Assembly (NCBI GenBank): GCA_023212695.1
Contig: JALCCG010000169.1
Location: 1 to 47,830 of the forward strand
Reading direction: 5' to 3'
From: Sporisorium sorghi
Taxonomy: Eukaryota > Basidiomycota > Ustilaginomycetes > Ustilaginales > Ustilaginaceae
DNA: 47,830 bases
Positions 8,409 to 18,304 of this stretch are shown here, one piece after another. The notes below the pieces were generated by a model, which did not search any database, was not told where the DNA came from, and saw only the letters and a program-made list of their open reading frames with translations. The position numbers were made by a program, and so were the translations under genes. The first letter of the stretch is position 1; the number at the start of each line of letters is the position of its first letter.

Positions 8409-9926
8409 ATGGTGGCGCCAACAGAAACACAAATCGTCGAAGCGGTGCGCGCCAAGCAGGGCAGCGACACGGTCTCTGACGCCGACCTGGTCCGGCTACT
8501 AGCCACACTCGAGCTGGAGAACGACTGGACGGATGTGACAGCGCGAAGATTCCGCCTTATCCTGTCGAGGAACGAGCTCCTCAAGCACGACCCGGCGGCT
8601 GGCACTGCTTCCGCTTTCGCGAGTAGTAGCGCTGCTACCGGCTCGAACGGTGCAGCCTCGAGCTCGAAGAAGAAAAAGAAGTCGAAAACGGACGCCTCGA
8701 TTCCAAAATCCTTCATCGACACCAGCGTCGCCCTGCCGCCGGGCATCCGCGCCGAGTACCTCAACGCCGTCAAAGGCAAAGGTCTGCTCGCCACACGCGC
8801 ATTCACGACCGGCGAGCTGCTGTTCACTGAAGACGCGTACGTCTCCACTCCTCCCCCCGAGGCGTTCGACCAGATGACGCGGGGGGAGCTGTGTGCGCAG
8901 TGCTTCCTGCCCATCTCCTCTGCACCCGTCCCACTCGCCGTCAAAAACTGCCCCAAGTGCAAGTACCGCTTCTGCACCACCGCGTGCTATCGGCAGGGGA
9001 TGGCGACGCACCACGTGCTGCTGTGCCCCGGGCTCAACCCTGCCGCGGGGCCGCTGATGGACCTGGTGAGGGAGCACAAGTGGCAGAGTCTGCACTGTGT
9101 AGCGCGCAGCCTGGCGCGGTTGCTCTCGACGCTTGCGTATTCTTGCCCTACCCTCAAGCGGCTCGGAACTGCAGAGGAGCTGGAGCAGGCGTTCGGGGGG
9201 TTCGAGACGGTCTACGCGCGGTTGTCGTCGTTCGCAACCGTTTCAGAGCTGGAGCGCCGCGCGCGCAATCCCGGTTGGGCCACGGAGAAGCCCTCGTTCG
9301 AAGGTATCCTCGCCTCCGCACACTCCGCACTGCGCACCGCCCTAGACCCATACACCACCTCCCTCCCACCTGCTATCGACACCGCTCTCCTCGACACACC
9401 CGCCCGCAAACCCCTCCTCAAATCCCTCTTCGACCCCCCGACGCCACTCAAACTCCTCGGCCGCGCCAACATCAACATGGAGAAATTCGGCGGCCTCTAC
9501 AGCCTCCACTCGTTCCTCAACCATTCCTGCGAACCCAACGTCCAGATCCGTCACGTGCCCGAACGCGGCATTCTCGCCAGCATGAAGGTCGCCGCCCTCG
9601 CCCTACGCCCCATTGCCGAGAATGAGGAGCTCGTCATCAGCTACATCGACCCCAGCACGCGCCTGGGCAGGCGTCAGCTGCTGCTGTACAGAGACTACTG
9701 CTTTGGACCCTGCACGTGTAGCAAGTGTACAGCGGAGCTCGATGCGCTAGGGCTCGTGTACGATCCGGCTAAACACGGTGTCAAGGGCTTCCTGGATAGT
9801 GTCGCAAAGAAGACGGCGACAGATACGGGCGCAGATGCAGATGCACAGAGCAACAACGCCGCCCCTCAACAACCAGGCGCGGACGCTAGCCTCGAAGAAG
9901 AGCTTCGCGCTTCACTCGGTTTCTAG
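8409..9926 (+). CDS. set5: SET/MYND-type protein lysine methyltransferase, Set5 family
   Basis: The 505-residue length fits fungal Set5 (yeast Set5 is about 526). A helical N-terminal segment (about 1-60) leads to a Ser/Lys-rich linker (about 66-96, including KKKKKSK). The SET domain starts at about 120 (GKGLLATRAF) and is interrupted by a MYND-like zinc cluster (about 161-210) with CAQC, CPKC, FCTTAC and H...C pairs. The SET core resumes with NHSCEPN (about 371-377) and ELVISYID, and closes with a post-SET cysteine group CTCSKC (about 435-440). Yeast Set5 monomethylates lysines 5, 8 and 12 of histone H4 using S-adenosylmethionine; the same role is inferred here. The ATG at 8409 is the first in frame and no intron is needed. 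The gene converges on NST1 with 230 bp between the stops. Confidence 0.85.
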   Translation: MVAPTETQIVEAVRAKQGSDTVSDADLVRLLATLELENDWTDVTARRFRLILSRNELLKHDPAAGTASAFASSSAATGSNGAASSSKKKKKSKTDASIPKSFIDTSVALPPGIRAEYLNAVKGKGLLATRAFTTGELLFTEDAYVSTPPPEAFDQMTRGELCAQCFLPISSAPVPLAVKNCPKCKYRFCTTACYRQGMATHHVLLCPGLNPAAGPLMDLVREHKWQSLHCVARSLARLLSTLAYSCPTLKRLGTAEELEQAFGGFETVYARLSSFATVSELERRARNPGWATEKPSFEGILASAHSALRTALDPYTTSLPPAIDTALLDTPARKPLLKSLFDPPTPLKLLGRANINMEKFGGLYSLHSFLNHSCEPNVQIRHVPERGILASMKVAALALRPIAENEELVISYIDPSTRLGRRQLLLYRDYCFGPCTCSKCTAELDALGLVYDPAKHGVKGFLDSVAKKTATDTGADADAQSNNAAPQQPGADASLEEELRASLGF

Positions 9927-10156
9927 AGAGACCTTTCTCAACTCTTGTAGCAGCGCCATTTCACCTTCTCTTTGCTCTTTCCACGCAATCTCAACCCACC
10001 GAGCACACGCTCAGAATGCTGCTGCATCATCCCTCGAAAGAAAACGAATTGCTTTTGTCTGATTCAATGCGAGTGAAAGAAAAAGAATGACACCAAACAG
10101 TGCACACGACCTAGCCGAGAATAAGACCAATGAAGACACTTGGCCACGCCGTGTTC

Positions 10157-11900
10157 TCACTCATGACTACCGCTGATGTGGCGCGCACCAGGCGAAGTAG
10201 GCGAGAGCGCCGACCCAATCGCTCCTGGGTGCAACACGTTGCTGCCGGGAGCGCCGAAGAGGTTCCTCGACCCGCTGCCAGGTGCGCCCAGGTTGAACGG
10301 GCTCAGCATGCCACTGGCCGCCGCACTACCGTTGCCGCCGTTGCTCTGGCCTGCGCCCAAGCCACTCGCATGGTGAAGGTGGCCAGAATGGTTTCCGAGT
10401 GCGTGTGCGTGGTGGTGCGAGCCACCCATTCCTCCTCCAAGACCGGGCGCGCCTCCACCGTTGGCTACTGCACCAACGCTGCTGCCGCCGCCCGGCTGTT
10501 CAAACGCATAGCGAGCGCGGTCCCAAGTGTTGGTGGTTGACATGCGAGCCCAGGGATCAGACTGAGCGCCGCCGCTCGACAGGCTGGGAGCTGTGGGCGT
10601 GCCGGCGCTCTGACTTATGCCAAAGTTGCTCGACGCAAGGCCAGACCCGATGGAGCCAGGTCCGGCGCCTCCGCTGTTGAATCCTGGCGAGAGCGGACCA
10701 GGCGCAGTCTGGTTGCTGCCCGAGAACGAGCTCCACGGCGAAGACGAGCTCACGCCAAAGCCTCCACCCACTGCACCGGCACCGCCGCCGAAAAAGGATC
10801 CTCCACCACCCATGCTGCTTCCCGTGGCGCCGCCGCCGATCGGGATCGTGTGGCTCACCCTGCGAGGCTTGGGATCGATAATGTCGTCGTCACCTCTCAG
10901 AGCCGAGCTGCCGAGAATACCTTCCGGGAGCCTAGGGCTCGTAGCTCCAGATCCGCTAGCACTGCTCGAGGATCGACCGTTGCCAATGGCGCCGGCGTGA
11001 TCGTCGTGCGCGTGTTGCTGGATCGGATCCATCGCCTTAGGCCGGCCGATCGGGCCAATGGGCGTCGGCGCACTAGAGCGGTAGGCGGGAACGCGCTGCG
11101 ACAGCGACGAGCCGGGTCGAATGCCTGCAAAGGACATGGGATCCGCATCGGCAAACGAAGCAGTGCGGCTGCGCATGGCATCCGCAGAGCTGTTTCCACT
11201 CATCGGCGAGAAGGGCGTCTGCGTGGGGCTTTGCATGTGTGGAAGGCCGTGTCCAATCGGTGTGTTCGACTCCATGCCGGGCATGGGTGCCTTGCCGAGG
11301 TTGAGGGCCGAAGACGACAGCGGAGCGGCATTCAGGTTGAGCGAAGCGAGGTTGTTCGTCATGCCACTCAAGCCGGGCGCGCCCAGACTTGGTGACTGCA
11401 GGCTCGAGCTCATGCCACTGTTGCTGGTGAATACGCCGCTGCTCTGCTGCAACCCGTTTGGGAGTGTAGGCGATCGGAGCCCCTCGAGTCCTGGTTGCTG
11501 ACCGTACGTGGCTGCTGACCCAATCGGAGCTTGAGGTGAGTTGAAGCCTGCCTGCGAGGGTGTCTTGTCTTGAGCTTGTGCAAAAGGTTGAGCCGGCTTG
11601 GGCGAGATGCTGGAGCCAGGTGCCTTGGATGGTGCGATCGGCACATTGACCGCCGCATTGGGCCCAATCGATCCAAATCCAAGCGAGGGCGGCACGGCCG
11701 ACGACGAGCCACTGCCGGCGACGTTGACAGGAGGACGCGGAAGCCCAGCATTGGCAGCGACCGAGAGCGACGAGCTCTGCGAAGAGGAGACGCCAGGCGT
11801 TAGGACAGAAGTGGCGGGACGAGGAGGCAAGCCTTGCGGCGGAGCTGGTAGCGTCGATCCTCCAGGAGTGACAGAGGATCCGCCCGAGCCAGCAGACGAC

Positions 11901-11945
<45 letters not shown>

Positions 11946-14900
11946 CCAGCGGGGCCGGAAGCTGCATTCGCCGCGCCTGTGCCCTGGGCGGCGTGCTTGG
12001 TGCCGACAGCGGAGCGCTGGTTGTTGCCACCGCGAGCCTGGATCTGATCCTGTCCAACCGCAGGTGAGCCAGGGATGGAGCCATTCTTGGCGCCGCGGCC
12101 AGGCGTGCCAGGAGCCGACGCATTGGCGATCTTGTTGGCACCGGCCTTGGGACCCGTCGAGGGTGAGCTGGGGACGGCTTGAGCAGAAGAGGCTCCGCGA
12201 GCTTGCGAGGCAGCTGCTTGCTTGGCCTCCCGTTGTGCCTGAGCGCGGGCCTCCTTCTCCTTGTTGGCAGCCTCGACCTTGCGCGTCTGCTCCTCCTTGG
12301 CCTTGGCTTCCTTCTCCGCCTTTTCGCGCTGCGCCCGCTGCTGCTCCTCCTTGGCCTTGCGTTGAGCCTCTTCGCGGTCGCGTTTGGCCTTTTCTTGAGC
12401 CTCACGTTCCTGTCGAAGCTTTTCCTCCTTCTCGCGACGCTTGCGTTCGACCTCGAGCTGACGCTCGCGCTCTTCGGCTTGACGGCGACGACGCTCCTCG
12501 TCCTTCTTGGCCTTTTCGTCTTCGCGCGCCTTGCGTTCGGCTTCGCGCTTGAGGCGGATCTCCTCTTGCTTCTTGAGCTCGGCGTCGCGCTGCGCCTGTT
12601 GCTTGCGGCGCTCCTCGGCTTCGGCGGCAGCACGCTCCTGGTCCTTTCGCATTTTCTCCGCCTCCTTGGCCTCACGCTGTGCCTTCTTCTTGTCCTTCTT
12701 CTTTTGCGATTCTTTGACGCGACGAGCCTCCTTGGCCTTCTCGTTGGTGTCCTCCTCCTCGAGCTCGCGGAGCAGCTGCAGCTGGCGCTCTTGAGCAACG
12801 CGCTCTCGGTACGCCGCAAGCACTCGCTGCTCAAACATGCGGGCTGCAAAGATCTGGAACATCTTGCGACCTTCCTCCATGCGCTGCTCTTCGGTGAGAA
12901 CGTCGTCTTCCTCGTCGTCGTCCTCTTCGTCAATGTCCTCGTCATCGACGTCGTCAGGCCCATCGGCGTCGTCTTCGTCGTCGCTGGCAGCAAGATCGGC
13001 ATTGGTGAGCTCCTCGCGGTGCATCCTTCGCTCGGCGAGCTGCTCCATCATTTCGAGGAACTTGCGACCGTCGTTCTTGAGCATGTCGTCGGCAACCGTG
13101 AGGATGCCGCCCTTGACGGTGAGACTGCTGCCCAGGCCGAAGAGGTCGTTCGAGTCGTTGGTGCCGCGTCGTCGCGCAGGAGGAGCTGGATGGCGCTTGT
13201 CGTAGTCGTCGCGGGCGCGTTCCTTTTCGAGCTCGATGTCGTCCTCCTCCTCTTCATCGTCGTACTCGGCATCGTCATCCTCGTCATCGTACTCGGCGTC
13301 GTCGCCCAGCTCGTCGTCGTCGTATCCGTCCGAGGATTCGGGATGCAGCGGAGCCTTTCGTCCGTGTGGATGAGGGTGAGGATGCGTGTGCCTCGTATCG
13401 CGACCTCCATGGGCTGCCCTGGTTCGCGACAAGGGATCACCACCAATCACGGCACCCGAAGCATCGAGCGCGACACTGCCTGGGAACGGACCGGGACCGG
13501 GCGGAGGAGGAATGGTGCCGCCACTGCTGGCCCAGCGCTGTTGGTGGTTAGCATACTCTTCGAGCTCGTCGTAGTAGGCGTCATACAGCACCTCGAGCTC
13601 TTCCTCGATGGCGGAGCGCTTGCGGCCACAGACGGCACAGCTGCAGAGGAACTTCTGCTGCTCCTTCATCTTCTTGAGCACCGTCTCCTTTTCCACCTGG
13701 ACGAGCTTCTGCCTGTCCTTCATCGAGAGGCCGAGCCAGAATTCCTTGATGCGCTCGCGCTCCTCGGCTGAGCTTGTAGACCAGATCTTGGCATTGGAGG
13801 CGGCAGCATTGGCGGCGGGCTGCTGTCCATGCGTCGAAGATGACACGGAGCGCTTGCCCGAGTTGGACGAAGGCGGCACGCCACCGTTGGCAGGTCGAGC
13901 TGGCGTCTTGCCCGTCGAGTTGAAGGTCATAGGCTGTTTGCCAGCGGCTCGCGAGCTGGGCGGCGGAGGATTGCGAGCAACCGAAGAGACGTTGGTCGAA
14001 GGAGGCGGGTGGTTGGCTACGGGCTTGGGCGGGGGTGGCACCTCGACTTCGATTTCGTGTGTTTCGTCTTCGCCCTGGCCAGGTGCACCACCTGATGCAC
14101 CCTTCTTCTTCTTTTTCTTCTTCTTGTTCTTGCTCGCTGCACGCATGGCTTCTGGGTGCGCGACGAGACCATTAGGTCCGAGGGCGTGGTCGGCGCCGTC
14201 CTGCATCCAAACACGCTCGCGAGCACGAAGAAGGCCGCCCTGGGCATCGAGCACTTCGTCATCTTCATCCAGCTCGGCGTCATCGTAGTACTGTCCATCG
14301 TCAACGCCATCATCCTCGAACCTGTCGATCTCAAAGTTGTTGTCGTAGAGCATAACGGGAGGCGGCAAGGGTTCGACGGGTGGCTGGGTTGGAGGAGGGT
14401 TGGGGCTGGACGAGTACTGAGCGTACGTGCCGTTGGTGTTGGCGGCGTGCGCGTTGGTGGCGGCGTTGGGATGAGGGTGAAGAGGCAGCGCCTGGTCGGG
14501 ATGCAGTGCAAGGTCGGCAAAGATCGAGGCGTCGAAGGGCAGCGGCGGGTAGGTGCCCGGCGGATACTGCTGTAGATGGCGGTGGGATGCGGTTGACGCC
14601 AAGTGTTGAGCAACGGCGAGCATGGTTTGAGCGGATTCGTGTCGGTTGGCTGGATCGTTGACGTTGTCGTTGATGGCAGCCTGCGTTGCTGGAGCGAGCT
14701 GACTGAGAGGAAGGGCGTTTCGAATGAAATCTTTCAGGTGATCAGGAAGCTTGGTCCAATAGGTGTCGTCGTCTGAGATCCCTTGCGCATCGCCGCCAAT
14801 CCTGCGATAGAGCTCGCTTGCAGCCGCCAAGAGCTGCGCCTGAGCCTGGGCCCTCGCAGCCAGCGATGTGGGCGAGCGAGGACGCTGACCGAGAGCAATG

Positions 14901-15250
14901 GCGGATTGAAGGTCGTACTCGTGGTCGTCGATAAAGTCGGCGTCCTTGGCTTTGGACTTGGACTTTTTCTTCTTCTTCTTGGCGGAAGAGAGCGTGGCCG
15001 AGTCAGCGTCGTGATTCGAGACGGGCGAGGAGGATCGAGGTGGCGTGGATGCGCCAGCGACGGGAGCCTTGTTTTGCTGCTGCATGGGAGCTGCTGGTGG
15101 TGGAGTAGGAAGAGGTGGTTGCTGCTGCTGCTGCTGCTGCTGCTGTTGTTGTTGCTGTTGTTGCTGAGCAGCAGCAGCGGCAAGCTTGGGTGGTGGCACA
15201 GCTGCACCGCGCGCTGCAGGCGTGGAGCGAGGCAACTTGGATTTGGCCAT
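10157..15250 (-). CDS. NST1: Stress response protein NST1
   Basis: This single 1,697-codon ORF has the fungal Nst1 layout. The first 50 residues hold a 16-residue glutamine run and a proline-rich patch. The family signature lies at about 536-575, with CSCAVCGRKR followed by IEEELEVLYDAYYDELE. Two Asp/Glu-rich blocks follow (about 640-690 and 745-785). A long Lys/Glu/Arg/Gln-rich coiled coil runs from about 800 to 1,020, where almost every residue is charged. The last 650 residues are low-complexity Ser, Gly, Pro and Ala, with an alanine run near 1,105. In yeast, Nst1 affects salt tolerance and binds the splicing factor Msl1; related proteins associate with cytoplasmic mRNP bodies. That it does the same here is inference. 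The start is the ATG at 15250, just before MAKSKLPRS. It is larger than most family members because of the tail. Confidence 0.85.
11901..11943 (-). repeat. In-frame GCT repeat encoding an alanine run in NST1
   Basis: The plus strand shows an uninterrupted GCA/CAG trinucleotide repeat of about 14 units, read on the minus strand as alanine codons. Pure codon repeats like this often vary in length between isolates. Confidence 0.85.
15119..15166 (-). repeat. In-frame CAG/CAA repeat encoding polyglutamine in NST1
   Basis: About 16 glutamine codons lie close to the NST1 N-terminus. One half is pure CAG and the other mixes CAA and CAG, which suggests an older and a younger part of the repeat. Confidence 0.85.
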
Positions 15251-16100
15251 TGTCTGCTCGACGAACCTGTTGCGATAGGTCAGTTAGGCGAGGCCGAAAC
15301 GAAAGTCGAGATTGCAATCGATCCAAGTCGTAGCGTTGCCGATGACCGTCGGAAGGAGGGTTAGCCTTGAATTTTATCGTCACTCGCAGACAAGTCGGTG
15401 GTGTGTCAGCGAAGGGAACGGCGCAGGTCAAGATCGATAGGACCACAAACAAGAAGACGTCATATAAGGAAGGCGAGAGCAGATGCGCAGCGCTCCCCTT
15501 GTTTCGAGACTCGAGATGCGGATCCTCCGACGGTGAATCGACCAGTAGGGGCTGACTGAGGTTGGATCGGAGCAATGCCGTTCGAGCTGGTCGGAATGCG
15601 AGCTGTTTGGTAGAGCTGTTTCGTCCGAGTCGAGAGCAAATGCGTCGGATGCTTGGCAGCAGTAGTCGGCGAGAGCTACAGCAGCAGAGTCACGGTTCCA
15701 GCGCAAGAAAAAGAAGAGACAAGTGCTGGCTCCGTCGATGCTGGATGCTGATTGCTGAATGCTGATTGCTGAATGCTGCTGGCTGTGCCGTTGACTCGCT
15801 GCCGGACACGAACGAAACCCGAGACAAGTCGACTGCAAAACAGAAACAAGCAGATGAAAGATACTCGACGGAACAGATGGGGGCTGTCGGTCGAGCTGCT
15901 TGACGATGGTGAAGATAGCGAAAGGTTGTCGAGAAGCGAAGGCGACTACGGAGCTTTGCCAATCCCAAACGACCAATGGACCCCGGCTGCCGACACTCGA
16001 CGAGTGAACTGGCCACACTCGAAATGGATGTGCGCTTTCCTGACTGGCCGACTCACCGACAGGGTCAGGCGCACTTTCTTGGGCCTCGCCAGGCTCTCTT

Positions 16101-16172
16101 TCTCTCTCTCTCTCTCTCTCTTTCTACACCGCTTGACTTTCTTCCTTCACTTGAGCCTCTCTCTCTCTCTCT
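16101..16172. repeat. Two CT/TC microsatellites
   Basis: TC x10 at 16101-16120 and CT x8 at 16157-16172, separated by a pyrimidine-rich spacer. On the NST1 strand these are GA-rich and lie about 0.9 kb upstream of its start codon. Confidence 0.85.
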
Positions 16173-17289
16173 CGCGCGCTGCCACTCTGATTGAAATGCG
16201 AAAAAAAATAAGCTGGCTCAAGCCCACTGCAACGAAAATTGATTGACTTGCCTTCTTGCTCACTTGCACTTGTGAGAGAGGAGCATTCATTTGACTGCCC
16301 TACGCAGAGAATCAGTTCTCTTTTCGCAGTCTGTAATTGGCTCTCCCTCTTTGAGTCCCTTTGCCGCTCACGAATGCTGCTCTGCTTTTGCAAGAGCGCC
16401 TTGCCTTGGCCTGATCGGCTGCCAATCCTGAAATTCCGGCTCGAGGAAATTTGTAATCAAGCTCTGATCGATTTTTCGTAGTCATCAAAGAGCAACTCTA
16501 TTCACAAGTTACAAACCACGACGAATACAACTCTATTCGCGACTTCGAGCGACGGCAATACAAATTTACGGCGTGGCTTACTCAAAAAATCAGCTCCCAA
16601 TTTCAAAACTGGATCGCCACTAGAAAAGGTTGGTAGTCATCGATCATCGTAAATCAATTCAAAAGTTTGTCAGGTCACAACCGAGCGAGAGAGCGAGAGA
16701 CAGCCAGATGCGGCTGGCAGAAGGGGAAAGAAAGGCCTTGCAGCGAAGCGAGAAGAAATTGCGCCTTCTGCGTGCGAGTTCAGCTGCTCTCTCTCCCGCT
16801 CACGGGCGGCAGTCCAGCTTGACAGGCGCCACAGATCGCCAAGTGTCGTTCTTCTAGCATGATGGTGACTGAATCGCATGCGCACCGCAGTGACGGTCAT
16901 GGTTGTGAGATCCAGCATGGTGAGCTGGTATAGAAGCGTCCTCCCACCAACGCTTTGATGCGGCTTGCTCGTGCTGCCATGCCGAATTGACCTTTCATGT
17001 CCCCACCACCACGGAGCTTTTGTGCTCGTAAGTCGCCGTGCTGGGCCGAACAGGGGTGGTGCGTGGACTTCATCTCTCTTGAGCAAGTGGGTGTGTTGCT
17101 TCGAACGCGAGTCGACTGTTGGGATTCGGATCTGCGCCCAATCGGGGTCGTGCAACCGCTCCAAGAAGTGAGAGTTGCGAGGCGGTTCACAAGGGTGCAT
17201 CTGCCTGCGGTTCAACCATGTAGCTCACCCCTGCATTCTCCGTCCTGCTCAACATACATATCAGGGCATGTCTCTCGAACTCGATGATC

Positions 17290-17295
17290 TATAAA
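17290..17295 (+). promoter_or_regulatory. TATA box of the secreted-protein gene
   Basis: A canonical TATAAA lies 186 nt upstream of the ATG at 17476. It is the clearest core-promoter element in the window. A TATA box in a gene of this kind suggests regulated rather than constant expression. Confidence 0.5.
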
Positions 17296-17344
17296 GAGCG
17301 CAAGTGGAATCGCCGTCTTTAAGCCTTCACAGACTATACCAGAG

Positions 17345-17423
17345 ACCTATCGAGGCGTGGCGGTGCGCCTTCTTCCACCTCTTCCTCACGGACCACACAA
17401 GTGCCTATCGAGGCAGGGCGGTT
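17345..17423 (+). repeat. Imperfect direct repeat in the leader of the secreted-protein gene
   Basis: The sequence CCTATCGAGGCGTGGCGGT (from about 17346) recurs as CCTATCGAGGCAGGGCGGT (from about 17403), 57 nt downstream with two mismatches. Both copies lie between the TATA box and the ATG, so they may be in the mRNA leader. Confidence 0.6.
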
Positions 17424-17475
17424 AAGCATCAGTAGCAGCAGCAAGACATCTGTCCCAGCAGTCGCAGTCAGCACG

Positions 17476-18105
17476 ATGTCGCCCCTCCTGCTCTACATCT
17501 TCCTCCTCCAGCTGCTGCTCACCAGCATCGCGGCGCTGCCCTTCTACACGCCTCCCGCCACTCCTCCCGGCTTTCCCTCTTCCACCACCACCGCCGCCTC
17601 CTCCTCCCCCAACACACTCGCCTCGCCCGCACTGACGCGCTTCACCCTCCCTCCGCGCATGCACCGCTACCTTACGTGGATCCACTATCACCCCATCCGC
17701 GTCAACCACTCTCAAAACGGGATCCAGCTGCCCCACTTCCACACCGGGCCGTGGGATCGTGCTTGGGAGGCGTATAACAACATCTTGAAGAAGGCCAAGA
17801 TCTTCAAGCGCGGCGTCGTGCCTACCACAGCTACAGCGGCGGCGGCGAGGGAGAGCGTGTTGCAGCACATGCGCCCGCGGACGTGGTGGCAGCGCTTCAA
17901 GGATCTGCTGACACGCTTGACCCGTGGAAGGAAGAAAATTACAAAGGAGCAGGCGCAGAGCGTCGCGGAGAAGTACAGGTACATCAAGTATCACAATATG
18001 GCCCCGCGCGCGAGGCAGGTCGACGCCAGGTACGGCAGGGCGTTCGTGTCACGACCCGGCATGCCGACCAAGGGGAAGGGGTCGTGGTTCTCCGGTTGGT
18101 TCTAG
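17476..18105 (+). CDS. Small secreted protein without cysteine, candidate effector
   Basis: I do not recognise a family. The 209-residue product starts with a clear signal peptide (hydrophobic core LLLYIFLLQLLL, likely cut after SIAA at about residue 20). A Pro/Ser/Thr-rich stretch follows (about 21-52). The rest is strongly basic and rich in aromatic residues and histidine (HRYLTWIHYHPIR, TWWQRFKDLL, EKYRYIKYHN). There is no cysteine anywhere. A Lys-Arg pair at 111-112 could be a Kex2 cleavage site, and NHS at 77-79 is a possible N-glycosylation site. The protein ends in a short Gly/Trp/Phe tail (GSWFSGWF). The ATG at 17476 is the first in frame; upstream in-frame codons lack an ATG. There is no membrane anchor or GPI-type tail. 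In smut fungi such orphan secreted proteins are often effectors, but that role is inference. Confidence 0.65.
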   Translation: MSPLLLYIFLLQLLLTSIAALPFYTPPATPPGFPSSTTTAASSSPNTLASPALTRFTLPPRMHRYLTWIHYHPIRVNHSQNGIQLPHFHTGPWDRAWEAYNNILKKAKIFKRGVVPTTATAAAARESVLQHMRPRTWWQRFKDLLTRLTRGRKKITKEQAQSVAEKYRYIKYHNMAPRARQVDARYGRAFVSRPGMPTKGKGSWFSGWF

Positions 18106-18304
18106 ATCACTCTCTTTTTAAGGGCTCCTATGCAATCTGCCTGCGCCTTCTGTCCCCGCATTGCCCTTTCGCTTTCTGTCGTTCCCATCACAAGCTTCTT
18201 TCAGAGACTATGGTGACATTTCAAACGTATAACATGACCGAGAAGATGCGAGAATGCAAATGCAGAAGTGAAACCGAAACAAGATAGCGTCCATAAACAA
18301 CTTT

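Larger units (their letters stand above)
15251..17475. other. 2.2 kb gene-poor region between NST1 and the secreted-protein gene
   Basis: This is a divergent gap that must hold both promoters and leaders. ORFs exist on both strands but are low-complexity or interrupted, and none matches a family. Two pyrimidine microsatellites lie at 16101-16120 (TC x10) and 16157-16172 (CT x8). The stretch at about 16440-16680 is clearly more AT-rich than its surroundings and holds an 11-bp direct repeat (CAACTCTATTC at 16493-16503 and 16528-16538). A TATA box for the rightward gene lies at 17290. Confidence 0.5.

Noticed and set aside
12179..13771. A 530-codon plus-strand ORF made of leucine runs
   Set aside because: It is the antisense of the Lys/Glu/Arg coiled coil of NST1; leucine-rich runs are what such codons give in reverse.
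15773..16246. A 157-codon plus-strand ORF in the NST1 upstream region
   Set aside because: Its end is made of a CT microsatellite read as Ser/Leu repeats, and the start shows no family pattern.
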